Assembly (NCBI RefSeq): GCF_016028255.1
Contig: NZ_CP065707.1
Location: forward strand, 1,069,001-1,133,000
Direction: 5' to 3'
DNA length: 64,000 bases
DNA from: Streptococcus oralis
Lineage (GTDB): Bacteria; Bacillota; Bacilli; Lactobacillales; Streptococcaceae
Shown in pieces: positions 11,701 through 19,290 of the stretch. The first letter of the stretch is position 1. Each line of letters begins with the position of its first letter. The position numbers and the translations under genes were made by a program. The notes beneath the pieces are model-generated. The model made no database searches and was not told the origin of the DNA. It worked only from the letters and a program-made list of their open reading frames with translations.

Positions 11701-12926
11701 CTCGTTACGAAGAAAATGCCGATCATCCATTTAACAAGGCAGAAAATTGGGCACCAATTTCTTACAAAGCTTCTGGAGAATTAGTAGCTGGTAAACCAAT
11801 CGAGTTTAACTTTGAACCGGTTCAAACGACAGCTATTCGTGCGCGCATGACTCGTAAGGCTACCACCAATGGTCTTGCACTTGTAGAATTTACAGCCTAC
11901 TCTGCAGGCAAGGGATCAGAAGTGGAAACACCATCAGCGACTATTTCGATCGACGGAAAAGCATTGGAAAACTTTGATCCAAATGTGACAGATTATACTC
12001 TAACAACAATGGGTTCAAAACCAAAAGTCACTGCAACAACTAGTGGACATGGAGTTGTTACAGTTGTGGATTCTGGAAATGCCAATCTTCCAACACTAGT
12101 TCGTCTTGTTTCCAAAGATGGAAATCTAGTGAAAGAATATCGTTTACACTTTAAGTCTACCTTCCAAACAACACCGACAGAAGGCGTTAAGAACTTAGTA
12201 GCAGAAACTCCAAGTTTGGAAATTGAAAAGACTCCGCTTCCGTTTAAAGAAGTTATTCGTGAAAACCCTGAACTTGCTCAAGGTCAACGTCGTATCGTTT
12301 CTGAAGGACAAGATGGAGAAAAAGTTGATTATATTCAAGTTTTGGGTACTACTAGAAATCTTGTTCATTCTGAAGAAAGAAAGGCTCAGGATCGCATTGT
12401 TGAAGTAGGAGTGAAAGCATCTATTTCAAGTAGTAAAGGCGAGGAGCCAGCTCCAGTCAATGAAGTTCCAGAATTCAAAGGAGGTGCTAACTTTGTAGAA
12501 GCAGCAGTCAATGAAGTTCCAGAATTCAAAGGAGGTGCTAACTTTGTAGAAGCAGCAGTAAACGAAGTTCCAGAATACACAGGAACTCTTGCTACTGTAG
12601 GAGATCAAGCGGCACCAAGCGTTGAGAAACCTGAATTTAAGGGTGGCGTTAATGCTGTAATGGCTCTAGAACATAAACTTCCAGAGTATCATGGTGTTCT
12701 AGCCACGGTAGGAAATGAGGAAGCGCCTGTTCTTGAAAAACCAGATTATCCAGTAGAGCTATTAGCTCATGACCAGACTATAAAACCAAATGTTTCAGTA
12801 GTAAAAGAAGAGCAAAATAGATTACCAGAAACAGGTGAGGGAGAATCTGAAACAGCCATTTTCTTGGCAGGTGTTAGCTTGGCCTTGTCAGCAGCCCTGT
12901 TAACTGCAAAACGAAAAGAGGATTAG
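5763..12926 (+). CDS. bgaA: BgaA-type cell-wall-anchored GH2 beta-galactosidase
   Basis: Surface exo-beta-galactosidase that removes terminal galactose, mainly beta-1,4-linked, from host N-glycans. ATG 5763 (GAGGA 5 bp upstream) gives 2387 residues. The order is a YSIRK signal peptide (about 1-40), Glu/Lys/Pro-rich spacer, GH2 sugar-binding domain (from about 206), Ig-like domain, and GH2 TIM barrel (about 473-795) with acid/base Glu612 (WSLGNE) and nucleophile Glu692 (YGSETSS). Bacterial Ig-like modules follow, then two CBM71-like modules (about 1523-1700 and 1876-2060), wall repeats, and LPETG at 2354-2358 with hydrophobic segment and KRKED tail. The domain order matches pneumococcal BgaA, but signal peptide and C-terminal repeats differ and instead resemble the next gene. 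Confidence 0.93.
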   Translation: MNKRLFDKRCHYSIRKFAIGAASVMIGASIFGISAVQAEEVASSNAKTEETTVHQAQPLDKLPDDVAAAIAKADENGGREFVKPKAESAEDKVTKDTEPTTPTNESSRELVSPKGETPNKVEEGNKADNKQKSEEANPKPVESAVTAGTEVKEDSKKTSEKDQVKADTEIKPSSEKSQVLSRESNKAEVEKEKQLLSERKQDFNKDWYFKLNAQGDFSKKDVDVHDWSKLNLPHDWSIYFDFDHKSPARNEGGQLNGGTAWYRKTFTLDEADKNKDVRINFDGVYMDSKVYVNGKFVGHYPSGYNHFSYDITEFLNKDGSENSITVQVTNKQPSSRWYSGSGIYRDVTLSYRDKVHVAENGNHITTPKLAEQKEGNVETQVQSKIKNTDKKAAKVFVEQQIFTKEGKVVSELVRSETKNLAENETADFRQTILVNKPTLWTTKSYHPQLYVLKTKVYKEGQLVDVTEDTFGYRYFNWTAKEGFSLNGERMKFHGVSIHHDNGALGAEENYKATYRKLKLLKDMGVNSIRTTHNPASPQLLDAAASLGLLVQEEAFDTWYGGKKTYDYGRFFDQDATHPEAKKGEKWSDFDLRTMVERDKNNPSIVMWSLGNEVEEANGSPRSIETAKRLKAVIKAIDTERYVTMGENKFSRAATGDFLKLAEIMDAVGMNYGERNYDAVRRAHPDWLIYGSETSSATRTRDSYYNPAQILGHDNRPNRHYEQSDYGNDRVGWGRTATESWTFDRDRAGYAGQFIWTGIDYIGEPTPWHNQDNTPVKSSYFGIIDTAGLPKNDFYLYRSEWYSAKEKPTVRILPHWNWTEETLKERKMLVNGKVPVRTFSNAASVELFLNGESLGKKEFTKKTTEDGRPYHEGAKPSELYLEWLVKYQPGTLTAIARDENGNEIARDSVTTAGEPARVRLTKEEHVITADGKDLSYIHYEIVDGDGNVVPTANNLVHFNLHGQGQIVGVDNGEQASRERYKAQADGTWQRRAFNGKGVVIVKSTEKEGKFTLYADSAGLTSDSATVATVSGKKENRHFVAFAPVKATTDVTTNPELPQTVTAIYSDGSVEEKTVTWEMPSDLLTSAGEKKVSGRVEGLETKAEALVKVIALDRWLPKVATVPVGTNAADLDKTVTAVLTDGSLIDTDVVSWTLKDPAALNKEGGRTEATGKLVDDDREVTATFIASSKETTSSITGLTVGDKALENFESGKTYYRVSLPYTATIPSVGAQTTGYQVTVQQASADNGYQASVFLSDQKGDLVQTYLIQFVKEAPALKRLEVVVEGKETATEDQVLTYHVIGRYEDGSQTEFSASDIHLEAKSSDGGHLEVNGQNLLLYTKGRVTLTPRIDNQTEKTESVTTEVVIKENKVSKKIVKLHPVSVSTDINQQPNLPKEVGAEFDKGLPRKVSVAWDKVDEKELGHYHSFTLKGHVEGTDIEAQATVTVEGLQVAEEISLTVPKGETVQLPANVRAYHSNGTTIYKDVVWDQVPANFSQTEGVYEINGRLVGSNLTTKAHVRVSSQVVAGNNISKQWTGSQLPAAIVSNTGGDDTANTLNDLTVSRTPSDAKNRWTTWRTNTDNDWASILFGNSGDLTKRFVNNLSVDFYTDGAIGLPKEYVVEYYVGKEIPDLPSDVSHAQRDSNHPFNNPDNWKAVENLHAPSQLSATQTNHFTFDKVETYAVRIRMKKADGTSGVGLTELTVLGNKVLSETSSEISIKVDGKDLEHFNPSKTDYYIPQSSKEITATASNNGLVTVVPATSPKGATRLILKAEDGTVLKEYRIFRNDERETSQPLAAENSAKILNVGDNLQLPSEVSVYYPTSTNWTTDKLAVKWDAIPEHATEHEGTFEVTGHVIGTNLTTKMQVTVVSKGNQVISENPSNNETDSKAFASTTNDTQAASHDRIFYINDGKYNEDGRWTNWSRTPKNQETSVGLLFKKDGKIASQSIGKVAIQFFKDSGTDAPEKMVLERYIGPAFTEPSTISRYEENADHPFNKAENWAPISYKASGELVAGKPIEFNFEPVQTTAIRARMTRKATTNGLALVEFTAYSAGKGSEVETPSATISIDGKALENFDPNVTDYTLTTMGSKPKVTATTSGHGVVTVVDSGNANLPTLVRLVSKDGNLVKEYRLHFKSTFQTTPTEGVKNLVAETPSLEIEKTPLPFKEVIRENPELAQGQRRIVSEGQDGEKVDYIQVLGTTRNLVHSEERKAQDRIVEVGVKASISSSKGEEPAPVNEVPEFKGGANFVEAAVNEVPEFKGGANFVEAAVNEVPEYTGTLATVGDQAAPSVEKPEFKGGVNAVMALEHKLPEYHGVLATVGNEEAPVLEKPDYPVELLAHDQTIKPNVSVVKEEQNRLPETGEGESETAIFLAGVSLALSAALLTAKRKED
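12456..12557 (+). repeat. Perfect 51-bp tandem duplication in the wall-spanning region of bgaA
   Basis: Two identical 51-bp units (starting at 12456 and 12507) each encode a 17-residue VNEVPEFKGG... module. Identity at every base points to a recent duplication. Confidence 0.95.
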
Positions 12927-13000
12927 TTTGTGCGTCTAATGCTATCCTATTGGTATAGCTTGGTCGATGATAAAAAATCACATCGATAAATGAGTTGAAG

Positions 13001-13034
13001 AGATGGAGAGGACCGATTAGGCCTCTCCGTCTTT
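13001..13034 (+). terminator. Hairpin terminator after bgaA
   Basis: An 11-bp stem (AGATGGAGAGG / CCTCTCCGTCT, one G-U) is followed by only TT. It is strong in stem and weak in T tract, so some readthrough into the next glycosidase gene is possible. Confidence 0.6.
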
Positions 13035-13045
13035 ACTAGTAAAAA

Positions 13046-13059
13046 TGGAATCGTTTACT
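13046..13059 (+). promoter_or_regulatory. cre-like catabolite operator before the GH84 gene
   Basis: TGGAATCGTTTACT agrees with the cre consensus TGWNANCGNTNWCA at all but about two positions. It lies 33 bp before the start codon, mirroring the site before bgaA. Confidence 0.6.
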
Positions 13060-13091
13060 TTCGTGTTTGGATGAAAGGAGATAAGATAAAG

Positions 13092-16000
13092 ATGGATAAA
13101 AATTTTTTCAATAAACGTTGTCATTACAGTATTCGTAAATTCGCTATTGGAGTAGCTTCTATTATGATTGGTGCCAGTATCTTTGGTGTTAATTTAGTAG
13201 AGGCAGCAGAAACAGGTAGTGTAGGAGATAAAGAGGGAACTATAACTCAAGCTCAGCCATTGGAAAAGTTACCTGATGAACTTGCAGCAGTTTTGAAGAA
13301 AGCAGAAGAAAATGCTGGGAAGGAAGCTAGCTCGACAGTTGGAAATGGAGAAACTACAGGAACGATTGGTTCTACTGATTCGACAAATAATCTTAAACCA
13401 GCTGAAGCACCTGGAATTCCAGAGAATGAAACAAAGCCGTCTGAAGCCATGAGTGGAGGACAAAATGATAAAGAAATCGCTAAACCTAGTCAACCAATTA
13501 CACCTGAAACTCCAAAAGTAGAGCAAACAGGTGATGGAACAGTTGAATTGGCCAATCAATTTACGGCAAGCAAACCAGCTAGCGAAGCCAGTATTGAAGC
13601 TGCCAGCAAGAGCTCAGACTATCTCAAAAAAGAGTACAAGGTCTTTCCAACTCCACAAAAAGTGACTTATGGAGAAGGTGTCACAGCCCTTCGTAAGCAA
13701 GTCAATCTGGTAATGGGCGATCAACTCGATATCTATACTCGCAATCGCTTGAAGAGCGTTTTGCAGGACAATCAAGTATCTTACAAAACTAGTAAAACGG
13801 CCGTTTCTGGCGCAACTAATATCTATCTTGGAGTGCATGGACAAGGTTCACAAGCAGAACAAAACTTGTCCAAGGTTTCCGCGGGTCTCTTTGACAAAAT
13901 TGATGCTTATGCTCTGACCATCAAGGACAACTCTATCTCCATCGTCGGAAAAGACACAGATGCGGTCTTTTATGGTTTGACAACCTTGAAACATATGCTC
14001 AAGGAAAGTCAAGTGCCAGTCCTTCGCAATGTGACAGTGGAAGATTACGCTGAAATCAAGAACCGTGGGTTTATCGAAGGTTACTATGGAAATCCATGGT
14101 CTAATGAAAATCGTAAAGAATTGATGCGTTATGGAAGTGAATTGAAGTTAACTCAATACTATTTCGCACCAAAAGATGATCCATACCACAATAAGAAATG
14201 GCGTGAACTTTACCCAGAAGAAAAACTGGCTGAAATCCGAGAACTTGCACGTGTCGGTAATCAAACGAAAACACGTTATGTTTGGACCATCCATCCATTT
14301 ATGAACAATCGTATCCGCTTTGGCAATGAAGCGCATTACCAGGCTGATCTTGCAACCATAAAGGCTAAGTTTACTCAGTTGTTGGACGTGGGAGTGCGTG
14401 AATTTGGTGTGCTTGCAGATGATGCACCAAGCCCAGTTGGTGGTTACCATAGTTATGTTCGCTTGATGAAGGATATCACAAATTGGTTGACTGAAAAACA
14501 AACAACATACAGTGGTCTCCGTAAAGATATGATTTTTGTTCCTGCCTGGTACATGGGGCAAGGAACTGAAGCTGAACTTCGAACCTTGAATGAACATCTT
14601 CCTGAAAATGTCCATTTAACTCTTACTGGTGGAAAGGTCTGGGGGGCTGTTGACCAAACATTCTTAACGAACTTAAAGAAAAATTTAACAGAAGGTGGTA
14701 AGACTTACCGTCCAATTCAGTTCTGGATTAACTGGCCATGTAATGATAATACAAAACCCCACCTAATTCTTGGAGGTGGTGAAAAATTCTTACATCCAAA
14801 TGTTGATTTATCACTTGCACAAGGAATTATGCTAAATCCAATGCAACAATCTGAAGCATCTAAAGTGGCACTTTTTGATATGGCTCAGTATGGATGGAAA
14901 CAATGGAGAAGTGTAGAAGAAGCAGAACAAATCAACGATATGGCCTTTAACTATGTAGTTAATGATCATTTTGAAGAAAGCAGTGTTTCGAAGGCTTTTC
15001 GAGAACTCGGAAAACACATGCGCAATCAAAATAGACCTCCCCATGTCACTAAATTAGAAGAGTCTGTAGAATTGGCTCCAAAATTGACAGAATTCTATAA
15101 TAAACTCAAATCTGGTCAAAATCTGGATACTGAAAGAAAAGAGTTGAGGGAAATTTTTGCTGGTTTGAAAGCCAATGCTCTATTACTTAAAGAAAAAGGT
15201 GATCAGAAATTAATCGAACAAATTCACTATTGGTTAGAGAATACAGTAGATCAAATGAACGCGCTTGAAGCTTTCCTAACAGCTACAGAAGGTCTTACTG
15301 AAAAGAATGATGCCAAGGTGTGGGAGTATTATCAGGCCGGAGTCAAACATTATGACCAGTCAGTTAAGTATGCCTTCTTTTACGTTGACCATTATGAATA
15401 CGCAGAATTTGGTGTCCAACATATTCGACCATTTATCAATAATCTCAAAGAATACTTAGCCTTACATATCCAAGCAATGTTGAATCCAGATAAATTTGTG
15501 ACAACATTTATTACGAATCGTGCTGGAATAGAAGGCGGATTGAAAGAAGTCACAGATGGTGACTTTGATACACATGTGATTGCCAAAACAACCATTGTGA
15601 TTGAGAGAGGCGATTATGTAGGCTTGCGCTTTAATAAGGCAATTAAAATACACAAATTAGGTTTCGCTACGGGTACTAATACGGCCGATAATTATACCTT
15701 TAGTAATGCTCTTGTTGAATATCAAAATGAACATGGAGAATGGGTAGCCATAACGAGCCCCGCTTATACTGGTAGAGAACGTATTCTGGAATTTAATGAC
15801 CTCGATATCACAGCTCAAGCTGTTCGTATGATAGCAACAGCTAAGAAGGATAATGCTTGGCTTGCCATGCGTGAAATTGCTGTTAACAGACCCCTAGAAT
15901 TGGGTAGTAAGAAGGTTAGGGGCACTATTAGTTTAAGTCCAAACCTTGTTTACAAATATGGAACAAGTGTTGTTCAGATGCAAGATGGTCGAGAAAACAC

Positions 16001-18104
16001 AGAATCCATGATGGCACATGTTGATCAGACCAATGTCACACCAGCGCAAGCCTGGGTACAAATGGACTTAGGTGGACTGCACAAAGTAAAACGAGTTCAT
16101 CTGATGCAAGGGGAACGAGACAAACTAGCATCTGGTGTCATCGAATATTCTGCAGATGGTACAAATTGGACAACGCTTCAAAATTTATCAGGGCAACGAA
16201 CTTCTGATATTGTGCAAGAATTTACAACTCGTTTTGTTCGCATTCGCAATACACAAACCTTAAATAAGTGGTGGAGAATTGCGGAATTTACAGTAGATGT
16301 CGATAGTCCAAATCTTGACTTAACAGACACCAACGTGGAATCCTTGAAGGAAACGCCAGTAGTGGATAGCTTGGGCAGTTACGAGCTTCAAATTCCAGCT
16401 GGAACCAAACTCCCTGCTCATAGCTATCTAGGTATGAAGCTTGACCGTATCCATCAGATCAAGAGCATCCAGCTCCAAGGCTCAGCCAACCCTGCTCTTA
16501 GCCTAGAGTATTCTGCAAATGCACAAGAATGGACACCAGCCAGCCAGTTGACAGACAGAACTGTGGCAACCCACTTGGTACGTTATGTTCGTCTGGTCAA
16601 CAAAACGGATCAGGAACAAGCTGTGACAGCCACTTCTCTCCTTGTGACAACCAAAGAAGTACAACCAACCAAACTAGAATCTACAACTATGGGCATTCAT
16701 CCAACATACGGAAGCAATGATGTTCGTAAACTGAACAACCTAGATCAACTATTTGACGGTGTTTATAACAACTTCGTTGAGTTTTCAGACTATGCCCATA
16801 AAGATGGTCATGTGACCTTGAAACTTGGTAGCGAACGCACTATCAAGAAGATTAGAGCCTACATCCAAGACGGAACTCAAAACTACCTTCGTGATGGTAA
16901 GATTCAAGTCAGCCAAGACGGTAAAACTTGGACAGATGTTGTGACAGTAGGAGATGGTGTGGCTAATAGCCAACACGATGATTCACTGACAGATGGTTGA
17001 ACACATGATTCTAAGATGCCAGGAAATCGCTACATCGAAGGTGAATTGACGACACCAGTCAAAGCTAACTATCTCCGTGTCCTCTATACTGCAGACTATG
17101 ATGCCCGGTTTGTAGGCTTTACAGAATTGGTCATCAATGATGGCGAATTTGTCAAACCAATCAATGATCCAACGGTAGAAGGAAACGGTGGAGAAAGCCA
17201 AGGCAATCTTTACAATAATCTTGTAGACGGCAAAGTCTTGACCAGCTACAAGTCTGAAAAAGAGAAGGGCGAATTGGTGTATCACTTATCTGAGCCAACC
17301 AATGCCAACCACCTTCGTCTCGTTTCCAGTCTTCCTGAAGGAGCTAAGGCACGTGTTCTTGCTAGAACACTCAAGGATGGTCAAGACAGTTGGACAGACC
17401 TCGGTGCAATTACATCTAGTCTCCAAACCTTCGCTATCCGAAATGGTGGCTCTCTTCTAGATGTCAAATTAGTCTGGGAAGGTGGCAAGGCTGAGTTTTA
17501 TGAATTGGCGAGCTTCTATCAAGAATTGACAGAAGAATCGGTTCAATCAAGCAAGGGTGATGAACCAGCACCCGTGCTTGAAGTTCCTGAGTTCACAGGT
17601 GGTGTCAATGCAGTGATGGCTCTAGTGCATGAATTGCCAGAATACACAGGCCTGCTAGCAACAGTAGGTGACCAAGCTGCTCCAATGGTAGAGAAACCTG
17701 AGTTCCAAGGTGGTGTCAATGCAGTTGAAGCCTTGGTACATGAGCTTCCAGAGTACACAGGCCCATTATCAACAGTAGGTGACCAATCCGCACCTACAGT
17801 AGAAAAACCAGAGTTCCAGGGCGGAGTCAACTCCGTTATGGCCTTGAAACATGAGCTCCCAGCTTACACAGTTCCCTTATCAACAGTAGGCGACCAGGCA
17901 GCACCGACAGTAGAGAAACCAGAGTTCAAGCTAAGTTCGTTAGAAAAAACTCAGACTTCAGGAGCACCAGTTCAAATTGCCAAAGAAGACAAGAGATTGC
18001 CAGAAACTGGTGAGAAACAGTCAGAAACAGCTATTTTCTTGGCAAGTGTTGGACTAGCTCTATCTGCTATCTTTGTCTCAAAAAGTAAAAAAGAAATTAA
18101 TTGA
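13092..18104 (+). pseudogene. GH84 beta-N-acetylglucosaminidase surface protein, interrupted by an in-frame TGA
   Basis: O-GlcNAcase/hyaluronidase-like family (GH84, as in clostridial NagH/NagJ) that removes terminal GlcNAc. The frame from ATG 13092 has a YSIRK signal peptide, a GH20b-like N-domain (about 175-310) and a GH84 barrel (about 320-600) with catalytic Asp443-Asp444 (VLADDAPSP). F5/8-type carbohydrate-binding modules start near 803, 943 and 1200. TGA at 16998-17000 ends it at residue 1302 inside the third module. The same frame stays open to 18104, encoding wall repeats and LPETG, so one TGG-to-TGA change explains the break. The truncated product keeps the signal peptide and catalytic domain and could be secreted unanchored. 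The Shine-Dalgarno AAGGAG is 11 bp from the start. Confidence 0.85.
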
Positions 18105-18127
18105 CTTTGAAAAAAGAGATATTTCGT

Positions 18128-18152
18128 AGAGGGGCTTTGTCCCCTCTTTTTC
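18128..18152 (+). terminator. Rho-independent terminator after the GH84 gene
   Basis: AGAGGGG / CCCCTCT stem with a CTTTGT loop and a T run. Confidence 0.9.
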
Positions 18153-18230
18153 TATATGAACGAATAGATTTATGTTCAAGATGCAAGGTGTATAGACTTT
18201 ATAGTATAATGAATAGAGAGGAAAATAACG

Positions 18231-19082
18231 ATGAAGGTGATTGATCAAACTTTACTAGAAAAAGTCATTGTGGAACGTTCTCATCACAGTCATAAGGGAG
18301 ATTACGGTCGTCTGCTCTTACTGGGAGGGACCTATCCTTATGGGGGAGCTATTATCATGTCAGCCATTGCAGCTGTTAAAAGTGGGGCTGGTTTGGTGAC
18401 TGTCGGGACGGATAAGGAGAATATCCCAGCTCTGCACAGCCATTTACCTGAAGCTATGGCCTTTTCTCTTCAAGACCAGCAATTGTTGAAAGAGCAATTG
18501 GAGAAGGCAGAAGTTGTCTTAGTGGGGCCTGGTTTACGGGACGATGCTTTTGGAGAATATCTAGTAAAACAAGTCTTTGTTAATTTAAGCCAAAATCAGA
18601 TTTTGATTGTAGATGGAGGTGCTTTGGGCATCTTAGCAAAAGCTCATTTGTCTATACCTCCTAGTCAGCTCATCCTAACTCCCCACCAAAAGGAATGGGA
18701 AAGACTGTCTGGTATTGTGATTGAAAAGCAAAACGAATCTGCAACGGCTAGTGCCCTGACTTCCTTTCCTCAAGGAACAATTTTGGTGGAGAAAGGTCCA
18801 GCGACTCGTATCTGGCAGGCTGGCAAACCTGAATACTATCAATTACAGGTTGGAGGCCCCTATCAAGCAACTGGTGGGATGGGAGATACTTTGGCTGGGA
18901 TGATTGCAGGTTTTGCAGGTCAGTTTTCACATGTCAATCTCTATGAATGCGTAGTAGTAGCGACTCATCTGCACTCAGCTATTGCCCAAGAACTAGCCCA
19001 AGAACACTATGTGGTTTTACCAAGTCAGATTAGCTGTGAAATTCCAAAAATAATGAAAAAAATATCCCAAAAAGGCAATTGA
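18231..19082 (+). CDS. nnrD: ADP/ATP-dependent NAD(P)H-hydrate dehydratase
   Basis: Metabolite-repair enzyme that dehydrates damaged NAD(P)H hydrates back to NAD(P)H. At 283 residues it is the stand-alone C-terminal (carbohydrate-kinase-like) YjeF domain without the epimerase half. Visible signatures are GRLLLLGGTYPYGGA near the N-terminus, VVLVGPGL, LTPHQKEW and the anion-hole/catalytic TGGMGDTLAGMIAG. The start has a GAGGAAAA Shine-Dalgarno. TATAAT at 18205-18210 gives it its own promoter. The stop codon sits inside the terminator stem. Confidence 0.92.
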   Translation: MKVIDQTLLEKVIVERSHHSHKGDYGRLLLLGGTYPYGGAIIMSAIAAVKSGAGLVTVGTDKENIPALHSHLPEAMAFSLQDQQLLKEQLEKAEVVLVGPGLRDDAFGEYLVKQVFVNLSQNQILIVDGGALGILAKAHLSIPPSQLILTPHQKEWERLSGIVIEKQNESATASALTSFPQGTILVEKGPATRIWQAGKPEYYQLQVGGPYQATGGMGDTLAGMIAGFAGQFSHVNLYECVVVATHLHSAIAQELAQEHYVVLPSQISCEIPKIMKKISQKGN

Positions 19083-19100
19083 AATATTAATTGCCTTTTT
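19070..19100 (+). terminator. Terminator overlapping the nnrD stop codon
   Basis: AAAAGGCAATT / AATTGCCTTTT stem with a T run. The TGA stop at 19080-19082 falls at the stem/loop border. The gap 19101-19276 shows nothing recognisable. Confidence 0.9.
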
Positions 19101-19273
19101 TATGTTTTTACAGCTGATTTATTTTTCTGGTAAGATTTTTAAATACCTCAAAACCAGCAACCAACTGCTGAACTTACGAGGAATTCTCACTTTTAAGGTC
19201 TTGATTTTTACTCAAACTCAAAAGAAAAGCGAGATTGTTATCAAAGTTGAGGGGTGTCAAATCATGCTTTTTT

Positions 19274-19282
19274 TGATATAAT
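19274..19282 (+). promoter_or_regulatory. Extended -10 immediately before dinG
   Basis: TGATATAAT ends 5 nt before the first ATG and 8 nt before the second. The usual 6-8 nt distance to +1 puts transcription start at or within one codon of translation start. Confidence 0.65.
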
Positions 19283-19290
19283 TTTTAATG

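Noticed and set aside
16998..17000. TGA in the GH84 gene as selenocysteine or programmed readthrough
   Set aside because: No SECIS-like hairpin or selenocysteine genes are seen, the position is in a binding module, and TGG-to-TGA is the simpler reading.
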